A program made the translations under genes and the position numbers. From the NCBI GenBank assembly GCA_963797005.1, contig CAWCOF010000023.1, positions 1-64,000 of the forward strand: a stretch of 64,000 nt of DNA, read 5' to 3'. Source of the stretch: AWTP1-13 sp963797005 (GTDB lineage: Bacteria > Pseudomonadota > Alphaproteobacteria > Rhizobiales > Hyphomicrobiaceae). Below are positions 8,031 to 16,491 of the stretch, piece by piece; the first letter of the stretch is position 1; every line of letters begins with the position of its first letter. Below the pieces are notes generated by a model that saw nothing but the letters and a program-made list of their open reading frames with translations, did no database searches and was not told the DNA's origin.

Positions 8031-8780
8031 ATGAGCACGATTGACCACGTCACGATCCGAGTCAGCGACCTCGCAGAAGCGATCATGTTTTACGACCACG
8101 TCTTCAATCTGCTCGGCTTCACCGGCCAGTGCTACGAGGCCGAGCCGTTTTTCGAATGGGGCGACTTTTCGCTCGCCCAGGCAGATCGTGAGCGTCCGCC
8201 GACGACCATGCTCCACATTGCCTTCACTGCCGACTCGCAGGAGCTGGTCGAGCGCTGGTGGCTGGGCCTGATCGACGCCGGGTACCGGAGCGACGGCGAA
8301 CCGGGGTTGCGGCCGCAGTACAGGCCCGATTACTACGGGGCCTTCATCCTCGATTTGCACGGGAACAGTGTCGAAGCCGTCACGCACGCGCGCGCGCGTG
8401 AACAGGAACTGGGGTCGATAGACCACCTCTGGATCCGCGTCCACGACCTCGCCCGGACGAAGCGGTTCTACGAGGCGATCGCGGACGCGCTCGAGCTGAG
8501 GCTGCACGACCGCGGTGACCGCTTCGGTCTCGAATCTGAGCGCGGCAGCTTGACCTTCGTCGAGGGATCGCCGACGCGGAACCTGCACCTCGCCATCGGC
8601 GTTGGAGACCAGCAGGCGGTCGAGAAGTTCCACGAGGTCGCACTTGGGGCCGGCGGCCGCGACAACGGCGCGCCGGGGGAGAGGCCGGAGTACCACCCCG
8701 GCTACTACGGGGCCTACGTCCTTGACCCGGCTGGTACGAACCTCGAGGCGGTCTTCCACGACCGCTCCAACCGGGACTAG
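8031..8780 (+). CDS. Two-domain VOC (glyoxalase/dioxygenase-like) protein
   Basis: The 249-residue protein starts MSTIDHVTIRVSDLAEAI and contains two vicinal-oxygen-chelate modules, about 1-120 and 127-245. Each opens with IDHV/IDHL, has a central histidine (LHIAF; LHLAIG) and closes with an acidic strand (NSVEAVTH; TNLEAVFH). That pattern matches metal-binding VOC enzymes such as extradiol dioxygenases or glyoxalases. The substrate is unknown. It is divergent from the recombinase with 20 bases between starts, so its promoter probably lies in the recombinase 5' end. Frame and length are intact. Confidence 0.85.
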   Translation: MSTIDHVTIRVSDLAEAIMFYDHVFNLLGFTGQCYEAEPFFEWGDFSLAQADRERPPTTMLHIAFTADSQELVERWWLGLIDAGYRSDGEPGLRPQYRPDYYGAFILDLHGNSVEAVTHARAREQELGSIDHLWIRVHDLARTKRFYEAIADALELRLHDRGDRFGLESERGSLTFVEGSPTRNLHLAIGVGDQQAVEKFHEVALGAGGRDNGAPGERPEYHPGYYGAYVLDPAGTNLEAVFHDRSNRD

Positions 8781-8990
8781 CCGCGTCGCACTGTCACCCA
8801 GATGTCGTTCGCATCCGTGGCGACGCCCGTCGGCAAGAACGACATGCCGACGCGTCTGACGGCGTTGGTCTTCGGGTCGATTCGCCAGAGCGCACCGTCT
8901 CGAGGTGTCGTCGCCCAGACGGCGCTTGCGCCTGCCGCCACGTCCCAGACACCGGCCGTGGCGTTCCTCACCGGCAGCCAGACGCTGCGC
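8777..8990 (-). pseudogene. Beta-propeller (NHL/YncE-like) C-terminal fragment
   Basis: The minus strand encodes the last ~70 residues of a repeat protein with blades such as DGALWRIDPKTNAVRRVGM and PTGVATDANDIWVTVRR, typical of secreted beta-propellers. No upstream part of such a gene follows: at about 8985 the sequence changes to a plus-strand cupin fragment. It is either a remnant created by rearrangement or the product of a misassembly. The exact break is estimated. Confidence 0.45.
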
Positions 8991-9236
8991 GGTCCCAGCC
9001 TGGTGATCGTCAAGTCCGGCACGGCGACGTTCTACGAAGCCGACGACGCAACCTGCTCGCCGCAGCGCCTCGTGGCGGGCCAGGGCTTCATCGACAACGG
9101 TCACGACACTCACGTCGTCAGGAACGAGGGGAACGTCGACCTCGTGACGGTCGTGGTGTCGCTCGTCGCGGCCGGCTTCTCGAGGCGGATCGACGAGCCT
9201 GCCCCGGGCAACTGCCCGCAGCTTCCGAACGGCTGA
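8984..9236 (+). pseudogene. Cupin-like protein, C-terminal fragment
   Basis: About 80 residues resemble the C-terminal half of a small secreted cupin: SLVIVKSGTATFYEADD, then a conserved cysteine, QRLVAGQGFIDNG, histidines in GHDTHVVRNEG, and the ending PAPGNCPQ. The N-terminal half and a proper start are missing; upstream sequence belongs to an antisense beta-propeller fragment. It ends 9 bases before a hairpin that can serve as terminator. Confidence 0.5.
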
Positions 9237-9244
9237 TCCGAGTG

Positions 9245-9272
9245 CGGAGGGTGGGTCGTCGCCGACCCTCCG
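9245..9272. terminator. Hairpin between convergent genes
   Basis: CGGAGGGT (9245-9252) pairs perfectly with ACCCTCCG (9265-9272) around a 12-base loop. It sits between the ends of the cupin fragment and the membrane cyclase gene, so it may stop transcription in both directions. The T-tract is poor. Confidence 0.5.
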
Positions 9273-9278
9273 TTGCTT

Positions 9279-10784
9279 CTAACAGGGCAAGGCGTGCAGG
9301 ACGTAGGCGTCGATCGCCGCGTCCTTGCCTTTCACTCGGAGGCCCGCCCGGGGTTCGACCACGGCCCCGTCGGGCAGCCGCTCGTAGGTCTCCGCGCCGA
9401 TCAGCACCCCGCCGACCGGTGCCAGACCTTCGAGCCGCGCACCGGTGTTGATCGTGTCGCCGACCATCGGGTACGCGACGTGACCCTCGCCGCCGATCTC
9501 GCGGAGGACGGCCTCGCCGCTGTTGACGCCGACGCGCATCCGTGGCCAATCCGGATGCGCGTCGGCCAGATCGGCGAAGGCGCGCTGCAGCGCCAGTGCG
9601 GCGCAGGCGGCCCGCCGGGCGTGATCGGGCTGGTCGCCGCTGCGGTTGAAAACGGCCACCACGCCGTCGCCGATGAACTTCTCCACTTCGCCGCCGAACT
9701 GTCGTGTGAGCAGCGGGGCGGCGGTGCCCCAGTACGCCTGGAGCACGGCTGCAGCCTCGGCCGGGCTCGAGCGCTCGGCGAAGGTCGTGTAGCCGACGAG
9801 GTCGCTGAAGAGGACGCTGACGTCCTGCTCGCGCTCCCGCGTCGTCGTGAGGTAGAGGTCGCGGAAGCGCTCGTCGCGCCATTGACGCTGCGCGGCGAAG
9901 CCGATGATCAGGTAGGCGGTGACGATCAGGAAGTGCCACTCCCACCAGCTCGCGTGCCACTTGCGCTCCCCCGTGAGAGCGACGCCGATCAGCGCCTCGG
10001 AGAGGAGCACGAAGCAGGCGATCACGGCGGCCGGCAGCAGGTTCGGCCGCAGGCGGAAGATCGTCCAGTAACGGGCGGCGCTGGCTGCGTAGATGACCGT
10101 GCCGACGATCGCGAAGACGGCGAGCAGGGTTCCCCTCGCGGCCTCGCTGTTCGGCCCATCGAGCGGAGGAAGGTTCAGGACGGTCCAGACGAACCACCCG
10201 CCCATCGCCATCAGCACGCTGACACGCAGGAGCCGGCGGTGGCGAATCACGAGCGGGGCGAACCCCGGCCGCACGTCGACGAACGCCGAGGCCGCCGCGA
10301 AGCCCGCGCTGACCAGCAGGCCGACCGGAATCGCGACCTTGAAGCCCGCGTGGTCGCCCGAGAAGAGGACGCCGCGGGTCCCGAGCGCGTGGAGGCCCAT
10401 GAAGCCCCCGGTCGCCATGAAGGCGAGCGAGAGGAGGAGTACCCGCGCGTCGCCGCGGCGGTTCGCCGCCTCGCCGGCTGCGAAGCCGAGTACGAACGCG
10501 ACCGTGCCCACCAGGCCGAACAGCACGAAGTGAACGCGGTAGTTCTCGAAGTGCGGGTCGAGCTGCGAGCGCAGGAGCAGCGAAACGAGCCCGATCAGCG
10601 GTAGCGCGACTGCCAGGAGCTCGGCAATCGCTCCTACGCGGATCCGCTGACGAGACGGGCCCACCGGATGGCGACTCGCGTCGTCTACGGGTAACCGATC
10701 GCGTGTGTTCGCGACTTCCATGGCCACATGACGCGGATCGCGCCCAGGACCTTCCCGCGACGGCGCCGCGGCTCTAGGCTGCAC
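9279..10784 (-). CDS. Membrane-bound class III adenylate/guanylate cyclase
   Basis: The first ~310 residues hold about eight or nine hydrophobic segments (for example LLAVALPLIGLVSLLL and VIACFVLLSEALIGVAL). The C-terminal class III cyclase domain follows: SVLFSDLVGYTTFAERSSP with the first metal Asp, EKFIGDGVVAVFN with the second, and VNSGEAV and VGDTINTGARLEG. Nucleotide-binding lysine is retained in the first region (KFIGD). It would make cyclic AMP or GMP at the membrane. The longest frame starts at 10784; the internal ATG at 10721 is an equally likely start because the first 21 residues are weakly conserved-looking. It is the second cyclase in 11 kb, with a different architecture from the first. 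Confidence 0.87.
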   Translation of the reverse strand: MQPRAAAPSREGPGRDPRHVAMEVANTRDRLPVDDASRHPVGPSRQRIRVGAIAELLAVALPLIGLVSLLLRSQLDPHFENYRVHFVLFGLVGTVAFVLGFAAGEAANRRGDARVLLLSLAFMATGGFMGLHALGTRGVLFSGDHAGFKVAIPVGLLVSAGFAAASAFVDVRPGFAPLVIRHRRLLRVSVLMAMGGWFVWTVLNLPPLDGPNSEAARGTLLAVFAIVGTVIYAASAARYWTIFRLRPNLLPAAVIACFVLLSEALIGVALTGERKWHASWWEWHFLIVTAYLIIGFAAQRQWRDERFRDLYLTTTREREQDVSVLFSDLVGYTTFAERSSPAEAAAVLQAYWGTAAPLLTRQFGGEVEKFIGDGVVAVFNRSGDQPDHARRAACAALALQRAFADLADAHPDWPRMRVGVNSGEAVLREIGGEGHVAYPMVGDTINTGARLEGLAPVGGVLIGAETYERLPDGAVVEPRAGLRVKGKDAAIDAYVLHALPC

Positions 10785-10786
10785 CG

Positions 10787-10831
10787 ATGAGCGCCTGGCG
10801 CGTCGCCGGCTCCTACCTCGAGTCGTGCAAC
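10787..10831 (+). pseudogene. DUF1326 gene, 5' fragment (first 15 codons)
   Basis: MSAWRVAGSYLESCN matches the start of DUF1326 proteins. The 24 bases at 10808-10831 are identical to 13040-13063 in the complete DUF1326 gene downstream. At 10832 the match stops abruptly and an antisense coding region begins. This is therefore a broken copy, not a small gene. Confidence 0.6.
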
Positions 10832-11299
10832 CGATGCCCGGGCAGCCTCGAGTACCAGATCGCGCAGGGCGTGGCCGATCCGCAGCCCTGCAAGTGCGGC
10901 ACGTCCTCGAAGCCTTCGTCTACCCGCACTTCGGTGAGGGCACCACGATCGGCAAGATTCAGCGCGTCCATGTCCAGGGCTTCGTCGACGTCAGGGTCGA
11001 GGATGAGGTCGTCGTCCTGACACTTGGTGAGGTGCGCAGTCGACTCGCGCCAGCCGTCGAGGGCGGCGGCGTGCTCGCGCTTGGCGGCGAGGTATGCGCG
11101 CTCGTTCACGGCCTCGCCCCGTAGGAGCGCCGCTGAGGGAGAACGTGCGTTCGCCTGACCCGGGGACGTCACCGGCGGGCAGCGCCGGAGCCTCGCTCCA
11201 AGCCAGTGCCCGCAGCTCGTCCTCGCTCAAGCCCGCGAGCGCCCGCATCTGCTTCTGCGCGTCAGCCTTGTCGATCTTGACCGGCTCGTTCCCGATCAT
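10832..11299 (-). pseudogene. Hypothetical protein, 3' truncated and frameshifted
   Basis: ATG at 11299 begins MIGNEPVKIDKADAQKQMRA and continues ALAGLSEDELRALAWSEAPALPAGDVPG. After an apparent frameshift near 11150 it reads QANARSPSAALL...NERAYLAAKREHAAALDGWRES and an acidic stretch DDDLILDPDVDEALDMDALN. I do not recognise the family. It is highly charged and helical with no signal peptide. Its 3' end runs into the DUF1326 fragment at 10831, where homology would be expected to break. Confidence 0.35.
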
Positions 11300-11361
11300 C
11301 TGGCCGAGCCGTGCTCGCAGCTCCAGGTTCTTCCGAGCCTCACCCAGCCACGCACGTCACC

Positions 11362-11385
11362 AGGGGCCCGGTTTCCCGGGCCCCT
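11362..11385. terminator. Strong GC hairpin
   Basis: AGGGGCCCGG (11362-11371) pairs with CCGGGCCCCT (11376-11385) around a 4-base loop, a perfect 10-bp stem. It lies 31 bases beyond the stop of the secreted-protein gene on the minus strand and ahead of the hypothetical gene. A T-rich tract follows only on the plus side (GATTATT). Confidence 0.6.
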
Positions 11386-11415
11386 GAGATTATTCGTTCG
11401 ATTTCGGAAGCTGGG

Positions 11416-12740
11416 TTAGCAGCCCGTCGCCGGCTGGCGGAACCCCGGGAACGGGTTCAGGTCGCCCATCAACGTGTAGCGGCCGACGTTTGTCGACGGG
11501 CTTTGCGTCGGTTCGGAGACGGTGTTGGGTGCGGTCCTCATGAACCACGGCAGGAAGACCTCGTCCTCCGGGTGGTAGTACCCATCGGCGCTCTGCGAGC
11601 CGTTCGGGTTCGGACCTGGTCGAAGGTGTTCGTACCCATTGCGAAGCCGATGTCGACGACCGGGTCGCCGGTCTCGAGGATGTTCGTGCAGCCGTACTGG
11701 GGAGCCGTTGGCGTTAGCCACGGCTCGACGAAGTTGTTAATGAACGGGTCGTCTGCCCACTCGGCTACCTCGTGGCTGACGGCGTGGATGTCCTGGAGAG
11801 CCCAGTTGACCCCACCGTCCGGGCGGGCGTAGATGCCCGGCGTGACCCACGAGGCCCACGCGAACGTCTGGATGGGCTGGTTGCCGTTGCCGTGCCCTGG
11901 CCCGTAGGCGTTCTCGTCGCCGGAGGGAACGGGCCCGGCACCGTGGAAGCCGATGATGCAGCAGTTCGTCGGATCGAGCCCGATGTGCAGGAGGATCTTG
12001 TTCGTGAGGTACAACGGCAGGTGCGTCGGGTCGACGTAGCCGAGCGACGTGTCCAGGCTCTGGATCCGAGTCGCCCACCACTGGACGTTGACGCTGGCGA
12101 AGATGACGCCCCGGCCGCTCTGCAGCAAGGTTCCTTTGTTGCCCGGGACGACGATCGTGATCGGATCACGGACGGTCGGATGGAGCCTCAGGTGGTAGCT
12201 GCTCGAACCGGTCTTGTTGAACTGGGCTCGCATCGTCGCGTCCTGGAGCTGCAGCGGGATCCCTGCGTCACCCTGCGAGAGGACGCCGCCCGGGCCCCTG
12301 GCAAAACCTGAGTTGGTGGCAAACGGCGTCGAACCGTAGTCGTCCGTCGCGAACTGCGGCGATGCGAGCGTCGGCGCCACGACGTCGGTGCCGTCGAACT
12401 CCATGCCGCCCACGATCACATTGAGCGGGATGATGTCGGTCTCCACGGTCACGTCGCAGCTCGAGCCCGAGCAGTTGTACGGGTCGGCGCCGACCATGTT
12501 GTAGCCATAGGTCACGCCGTTGTTCGGGTCGAGCGTCGAGCCGAACCAGTGTGCGACGGTACGGGTGGTCGACAGCGGCTTGGCCCCGCCGATGGTGGTC
12601 GTCTGTGCCTGCAGGCTGGCGTCGCTGATCACCTGCGGCTGAACCGCCGCTGCGCCGCCAGCGGCAGAGGCCGCCGAGCTGAGAACGACAGCGGTCACAA
12701 GGACGACACCAAGGAGCAAGCCGTGCTTGCGGTGTGTCAT
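11416..12740 (-). CDS. Secreted protein with HEVAEW metallopeptidase-like motif
   Basis: ATG at 12740 follows GAGGGAG and opens a clear signal peptide (MTHRKHGLLLGVVLVTAVVL, then SSAASAAGG). The mature protein of about 410 residues has the motif SHEVAEWADDPF near residue 335 and a later CTNILETGDPV. The HExxE-plus-acidic arrangement resembles zinc-binding sites of secreted metalloproteases, but this is inference. Paired cysteines are present (NCSGSSC, TNCC). An apparent one-base indel near 11620 moves the last ~65 residues into the frame ending at 11416 (DGYYHPEDEVFLPWF ... GFRQPATGC). Extracellular function unknown. Confidence 0.7.
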
Positions 12741-13021
12741 CGCGAAGTCTCCCTCGTTTCGTTGTCCACGGCCCCTCTCGGCCGAGGATCGGCGCCCTGT
12801 TATAGCCGGAAGCTCGCTGATATTCATCCGGGTACGCAAAGATCCGTGCAAATCGACGCAGGATGATGAACCTACTCTGTTGACACGGCTTCTAGCCGGT
12901 TGCGAACACGACCCGCCGCGCCAAGCACCATTTGGGCGGCGGTTCTTTTCGCGCTGGTTGCGCAGGACGCGATCCCGTGACAGGGGAGCCGGAAACCGTG
13001 ACAGAATCGCAAGCGACCCGC

Positions 13022-13628
13022 ATGAACTGGGCGATTTCAGGCTCCTACCTCGAGTCGTGCAACTGCGAGGCGATCTGTCCGTGCCGCCGGATCGACGGCG
13101 TCATGGGTGGGCGCTCGACCTACGGCATCTGCCTCGGCGCTCTCTCGTGGCGCATCCTCGACGGCCACGCCGACGGCGTCCGACTCGACGGGCTCGGCGT
13201 CGTGCTCGCGACGAGCTACAGCGACGACGAGGAGGGCTCGCCATGGAGCTTCGTGCTCTACCTCGACGAGCGTGCGGACGACGCGCAGCGCGAGGCGCTC
13301 GAGGCGATCTTCACCGGCCGGCTGGCCGGCTCGCAGGTCGACCACTTTCCGTGGGCGTGGAAGGCGAGCCACCTGCTCGCGGTGCGGCCGGCAGCGATCG
13401 AGATCGAGCACGTCCCGGGGCGCGGCTGGTTCCGCGCCGGCCGCTACGTCCAGGTGCGGGTCGCGCATCGCGGTCGCGAGCGGCGAGACGGTGACGTGCG
13501 TGATCCCGGGCCACGAACGCACCGGCCGCGAGGTGATCGCCGAGTCGCTGGCCGTCAGCGACGAGGCGCTCGAGTTCTCGTTCCGCGGCAACTGCGGCTA
13601 CGAGAGCGACTTCGACTACTCGGGCTAG
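13022..13628 (+). CDS. DUF1326 domain protein
   Basis: Start ATG 13022 gives MNWAISGSYLESCNCEAICP. The family hallmarks are the N-terminal cysteine cluster CNCEAICPC, GGRSTYGICLGALSW, DDEEGSPWSFVLYLDERAD, FPWAWKASHLLAVRP, and the C-terminal IPGHERTG and FRGNCGYESDFDYSG. About 200 residues is normal for the family. The function of DUF1326 is not established; the cysteines suggest metal binding or redox. An extra base near 13470 shifts the frame between VRVAHRGR and GETVTCVIPG and is probably a sequencing error. Its stop overlaps the stop of the convergent small gene. Confidence 0.8.
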
Positions 13629-13903
13629 ACCTCGGCGGGGCCGTTTCCGGCCACGTGCAGCGCGCGAGCTTCGGGGTGTTGGCGACGGAACCCCGTGACG
13701 AGGTCCTGGACCGCGGCGTCGTGGGTCTCCGTCCGAAACGACCCGATCAGCGAAACCTCGATCTCCGAGTCGTTGATGCGAATGGCGACGCAGTCCGCCT
13801 GCTGCTCGAAGTACTCGAGCAGCACCTTGACGAGCTCCGAATCGCCTACGTGTACGCGCAAGACCGCCTCCCCAAATCGACCCCCGCGCGCACTTTCTGA
13901 CAT
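13625..13903 (-). CDS. Small hypothetical protein, 92 residues
   Basis: ATG at 13903 gives MSESARGGRFGEAVLRVHVG, then ELVKVLLEYFEQQADCVAIR, SEIEVSLIGSF and a helical end. The predicted beta-alpha-beta-beta-alpha pattern and the start HVxxxELVxxLxxxF resemble the small protein at 15556-15776. No known domain recognised. Its stop codon overlaps that of the DUF1326 gene tail to tail. It may share a transcript with the response regulator upstream on the same strand (gap 63 bases). Confidence 0.55.
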   Translation of the reverse strand: MSESARGGRFGEAVLRVHVGDSELVKVLLEYFEQQADCVAIRINDSEIEVSLIGSFRTETHDAAVQDLVTGFRRQHPEARALHVAGNGPAEV

Positions 13904-13966
13904 CCGACGCGGCCGGCTCACCACCCGAACGTCGAGATGACCTGAGCCGAGGGTCGAGTAGCACGC

Positions 13967-14608
13967 TTACGCCACGTACGAGAGCGGGCGCTCGAGGATG
14001 CCGCGCTCGTATGCGCTGTGCACGGCCTCGGTGCGGCTGGAGACGCCGAGCTTGCGGTAGATGTTCGTCAGATGGAACTTCACCGTCTGCTCGGCGAGGA
14101 AGAGCTCCTTCGCGATGGCCGCATTGGAGGCGCCCGACTCCAAAGCTTCCAGGATCGAAAGCTCACGCTTGCTCAGGCCCGCGTCGTCGGGGGCGCTACT
14201 GCCTGCTGCGGCGACGAGGTCGAGCGGGCGGAAAATGGAGCCGCCGACGACCTGCCGCACGGCGGCCGCCAGGTCACGCGGGTCGACGTGCTTGAGCACG
14301 AACGCGGCCGCGCCTCGCTCGAGCGCGGCGCGGACGAGCGCCGGGTCGTCGATTGCCGAGAGCATCACCACCGCGACGCTCGGGTAGCGCTCCCGCAGCT
14401 GCTCGAGGACGGCGAGGCCGTCCATTCCCGGCATCCTCACGTCCAGCAGGACGACGTCGGGCCCGGTTTGGCCGACGAGCGGCAGGACCTTGTCGCCGCC
14501 GTCGGTCTCGGCGACGAGCCAGATGTCGTCCTCGCGGCCGAGGACCGCGCGAATCGCGTCGAGCATCAGGCGATGGTCGTCCACCGCCAGGACTTTCAGG
14601 CGCCGCAT
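13967..14608 (-). CDS. NarL/LuxR-type response regulator
   Basis: ATG at 14608 starts MRRLKVLAVDDHRLMLDAIR. The receiver domain (about 1-120) has the acidic pair DD, phosphoacceptor Asp in VVLLDVRMPGMDGL, Ser/Thr in MLSAID, and Lys in FVLKHVDP. The LuxR helix-turn-helix (about 145-205) reads LSKRELSILEALESG, AAIAKELFLAEQTVKFHLTN and IYRKLGVSSRTEAV. It is a DNA-binding transcription factor activated by phosphorylation. No histidine kinase is nearby. It is paralogous to, and divergent from, the regulator at 14898, with a 289-base shared upstream region. An upstream in-frame start at 14662 is less likely because conservation begins at MRRLK. Confidence 0.92.
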   Translation of the reverse strand: MRRLKVLAVDDHRLMLDAIRAVLGREDDIWLVAETDGGDKVLPLVGQTGPDVVLLDVRMPGMDGLAVLEQLRERYPSVAVVMLSAIDDPALVRAALERGAAAFVLKHVDPRDLAAAVRQVVGGSIFRPLDLVAAAGSSAPDDAGLSKRELSILEALESGASNAAIAKELFLAEQTVKFHLTNIYRKLGVSSRTEAVHSAYERGILERPLSYVA

Positions 14609-14897
14609 GTACCGCACTCTCCCTCTCCAACGGGCTACGCCGAGCCCATTTCCCCTCGGCACGCACCGTATGGACGGAAGCGCCGCGGCACAAGGGCTCC
14701 GAGCGCCAACTAGACCTTCCGGTGGCCGAGTCCGCCTGAAGGTCCCGCCGCCCAGAGCTGTCGGCTGCCGAGGCCGCCGGCCGGAGATGCCTCATCTGAG
14801 GGATGACGCAGGCAGGCGGAGCGGGGAGAGTGAGTCGTGCCGGTTTTGTGGTTCTGCGGCATCTAGTAAGACAACTGCGGTTTTTCGAAAGGAGCCA
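14609..14897. promoter_or_regulatory. Shared upstream region of two divergent response regulators
   Basis: This 289-base gap must hold both promoters. A good ribosome binding site (AAAGGAGCC) precedes the plus-strand gene. G/C-rich inverted stretches occur around 14755-14790. I do not see convincing -35/-10 pairs or a known riboswitch. Confidence 0.4.
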
Positions 14898-15567
14898 ATG
14901 CGGCGGCTCAAATTGGTGGTGGCGGACGACCACGGGTTGATGGTCGAGGCGGTCAGGCTTGCCCTTGCGGACCGGCCCGAGTTCGAGATCGTCGGTGTCG
15001 CCGACAGCGGCAGCCAGGTGATGCCGGTCGTCGAGCGGACGGCGCCTGATCTCGATCCTGCTCGACCTGCGCATGCCGGGGGTCGACGGCCTGACGTGCC
15101 TGAGGCTTCTGCGGGAGCGGAGGCCGTCGGCCAAGATCGTGGTGCTCTCGGGCGTCGACTCGGACGCGGTCGCGGAGGAGGCGCTGGCGCGGGGGGCGAG
15201 CGCGTTCATCTCGAAGAGCGTCGATCCGCTCGAGCTCCCTGACGCGTTGCTGGCCGCGGTGGAGGGGACGGTCAGCGAGCCGATCGGGCGCCCCGACTCG
15301 GATCAGGCGCCGGCCGTGCGCGCCACCGGCCTGACCGAACGCGAGGTCGAGATTCTCCGTGCGCTCGGCGAAGGCCGCTCGAACAAGGAAATCGCGAAGC
15401 TGCTCTGGCTCGCCGAGCAGACGGTCAAGTTTCACCTCACCAACATCTACCGCAAGCTGAACGTCAGCAGCCGGACCGAGGCGGTCCACTGGGCGTACAG
15501 CCACGGCCTGCTCGCGTCGACGCTCGACGTCGACGCGGCGTCGCTGCTTCAGGACTCAGCTCGCTAG
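14898..15567 (+). CDS. NarL/LuxR-type response regulator, paralogue
   Basis: ATG at 14898, after AAAGGAG, gives MRRLKLVVADDHGLMVEAVR. The receiver has the acidic pair DD, the phosphoacceptor in LLDLRMPGVDGL, Ser in VLSGVDS and Lys in FISKSVDP. The output helix-turn-helix is LTEREVEILRALGEG, KEIAKLLWLAEQTVKFHLTN and IYRKLNVSSRTEAV. An extra base near 15052 (between TAPDL and LLDLRM) breaks the frame and is probably a sequencing error. The recognition helix is nearly identical to that of the divergent paralogue, so both may bind similar sites. Confidence 0.88.
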
Positions 15568-15776
15568 CGACGCCTGCGCGCGGCCTTGTCGCGCTCCCCA
15601 CGCACGCAGGAAGAACGTCACCTCGGCCCGCGCCTCCTGCTCGTCCACCGCGTCCGCGTGCTCGACGGCGCAGGTCCACGGCCGGTCCGCTCCGCCGTGT
15701 AGCCACTCCGCCGGAACGCGCCGACGAGCTCCTCGACGAGCTCGGCCGTGTCCACGTGGACAGTGAGCGTTCTCAC
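15556..15776 (-). CDS. Small hypothetical protein, about 73 residues
   Basis: GTG at 15776 overlaps the stop of the prepilin peptidase gene by four bases (GTGA), which suggests translational coupling. It begins VRTLTVHVDTAELVEELVGA and continues FRRSGYTAERTGRG. After a likely one-base indel near 15675 the natural continuation is WTCAVEHADAVDEQEARAEV and a helix TFFLRAWGARQG, ending at 15556. It resembles the small protein at 13625-13903 in size and opening pattern. Without the frame correction the protein would end at 15618. Function unknown. Confidence 0.55.
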
Positions 15777-16318
15777 CCGAGCAGAAGTGTGGCCAGCGCG
15801 CCCGCGGCCAGGAACGGCCCGAGCGGGAGGTGCCGCCTCAGCGCAGCCCGTCCGTCCACGGCCAGCAGCACGAGGCCGGTGGCCGCGACGAGGCAAAAGC
15901 CGATCACGAGCGCGCCCAGCACCGCTGTTCCGAGCAGCGCCCCGAGCAGCAGCGCGAGCTTTGCGTCGCCCATCCCGAGGTCGCCGGGACGAATGGCCGC
16001 GGCCGCGAAGAGGAACCCACCCGCGAGGAGCGCCGAGAGCGCGTGCTCGAGGAAGTCGGCCGGCCCAAGGGCGAGAGAAGCGGCGAGCAGCACCCCGGTC
16101 GCCGGAAGCGTGATCCGGTTCGGGAGCAGCCTGGCCTCGAGGTCGATGGCGGCGAGCCAGACCAGCACCGCGGCGGTCAGGGCCTCGACGAGGCTCCAGC
16201 CCGAGGCGCCGTTCCGGACGAGCACCGCGGCGGCCGCGCAGGCGGCGGCGACGGCCGTCGCGCCGGTGCGGGTCGGCCGAAGCGGTGCGGAGACCGCGGT
16301 GGTGACCAGCTCGCTCAT
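15773..16318 (-). CDS. Prepilin peptidase, A24 (TadV/CpaA) family
   Basis: The 181-residue protein is almost entirely hydrophobic, with about six membrane segments. The two catalytic aspartates of the A24 aspartyl proteases are in DLEARLLPNRITLP and in the GxGD motif of GDLGMGDAKLALLLG. These enzymes remove the leader of type IV and Flp pilins at the inner face of the membrane. The Flp pilin and two pseudopilins lie directly downstream on the opposite strand, so this is very likely their processing enzyme. It lacks the N-terminal methylase domain of PilD, as is usual for Tad systems. Confidence 0.85.
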   Translation of the reverse strand: MSELVTTAVSAPLRPTRTGATAVAAACAAAAVLVRNGASGWSLVEALTAAVLVWLAAIDLEARLLPNRITLPATGVLLAASLALGPADFLEHALSALLAGGFLFAAAAIRPGDLGMGDAKLALLLGALLGTAVLGALVIGFCLVAATGLVLLAVDGRAALRRHLPLGPFLAAGALATLLLG

Positions 16319-16394
16319 GGCGATCCACTATCGCGGACTGCGATCCGCGGCGTCTTCACCGAAGGGCTAGCAGCGTCAGGACCTTCGTGGGTGG

Positions 16395-16490
16395 GGCGCA
16401 GAGCCCGGCGCGGGCTGAATGGCCTACGTAACCACACCACGCAGGCGAGCGTATGCGGCCCGCCTGTCGGACTTACCGGGGAGGTAAGGA
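16395..16490 (+). promoter_or_regulatory. Structured leader of the Flp pilin gene
   Basis: Just before the pilin ATG, CTTACC (16472-16477) pairs with GGTAAG (16483-16488); the ribosome binding site GGGGAGG lies in the loop and right arm. Upstream, GCGCAGAGCCC (16395-16405) recalls the GCAAAGCC core of c-di-GMP-I riboswitches, and CCTACGTAACC follows, but the match is partial. I call it only a possible regulatory leader. Confidence 0.3.
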
Positions 16491-16491
16491 C

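Noticed and set aside
15618..16328. Long minus frame of 236 codons over the prepilin peptidase
   Set aside because: Arg-rich out-of-frame shadow; only its last part, from the GTG at 15776, coincides with the small gene.
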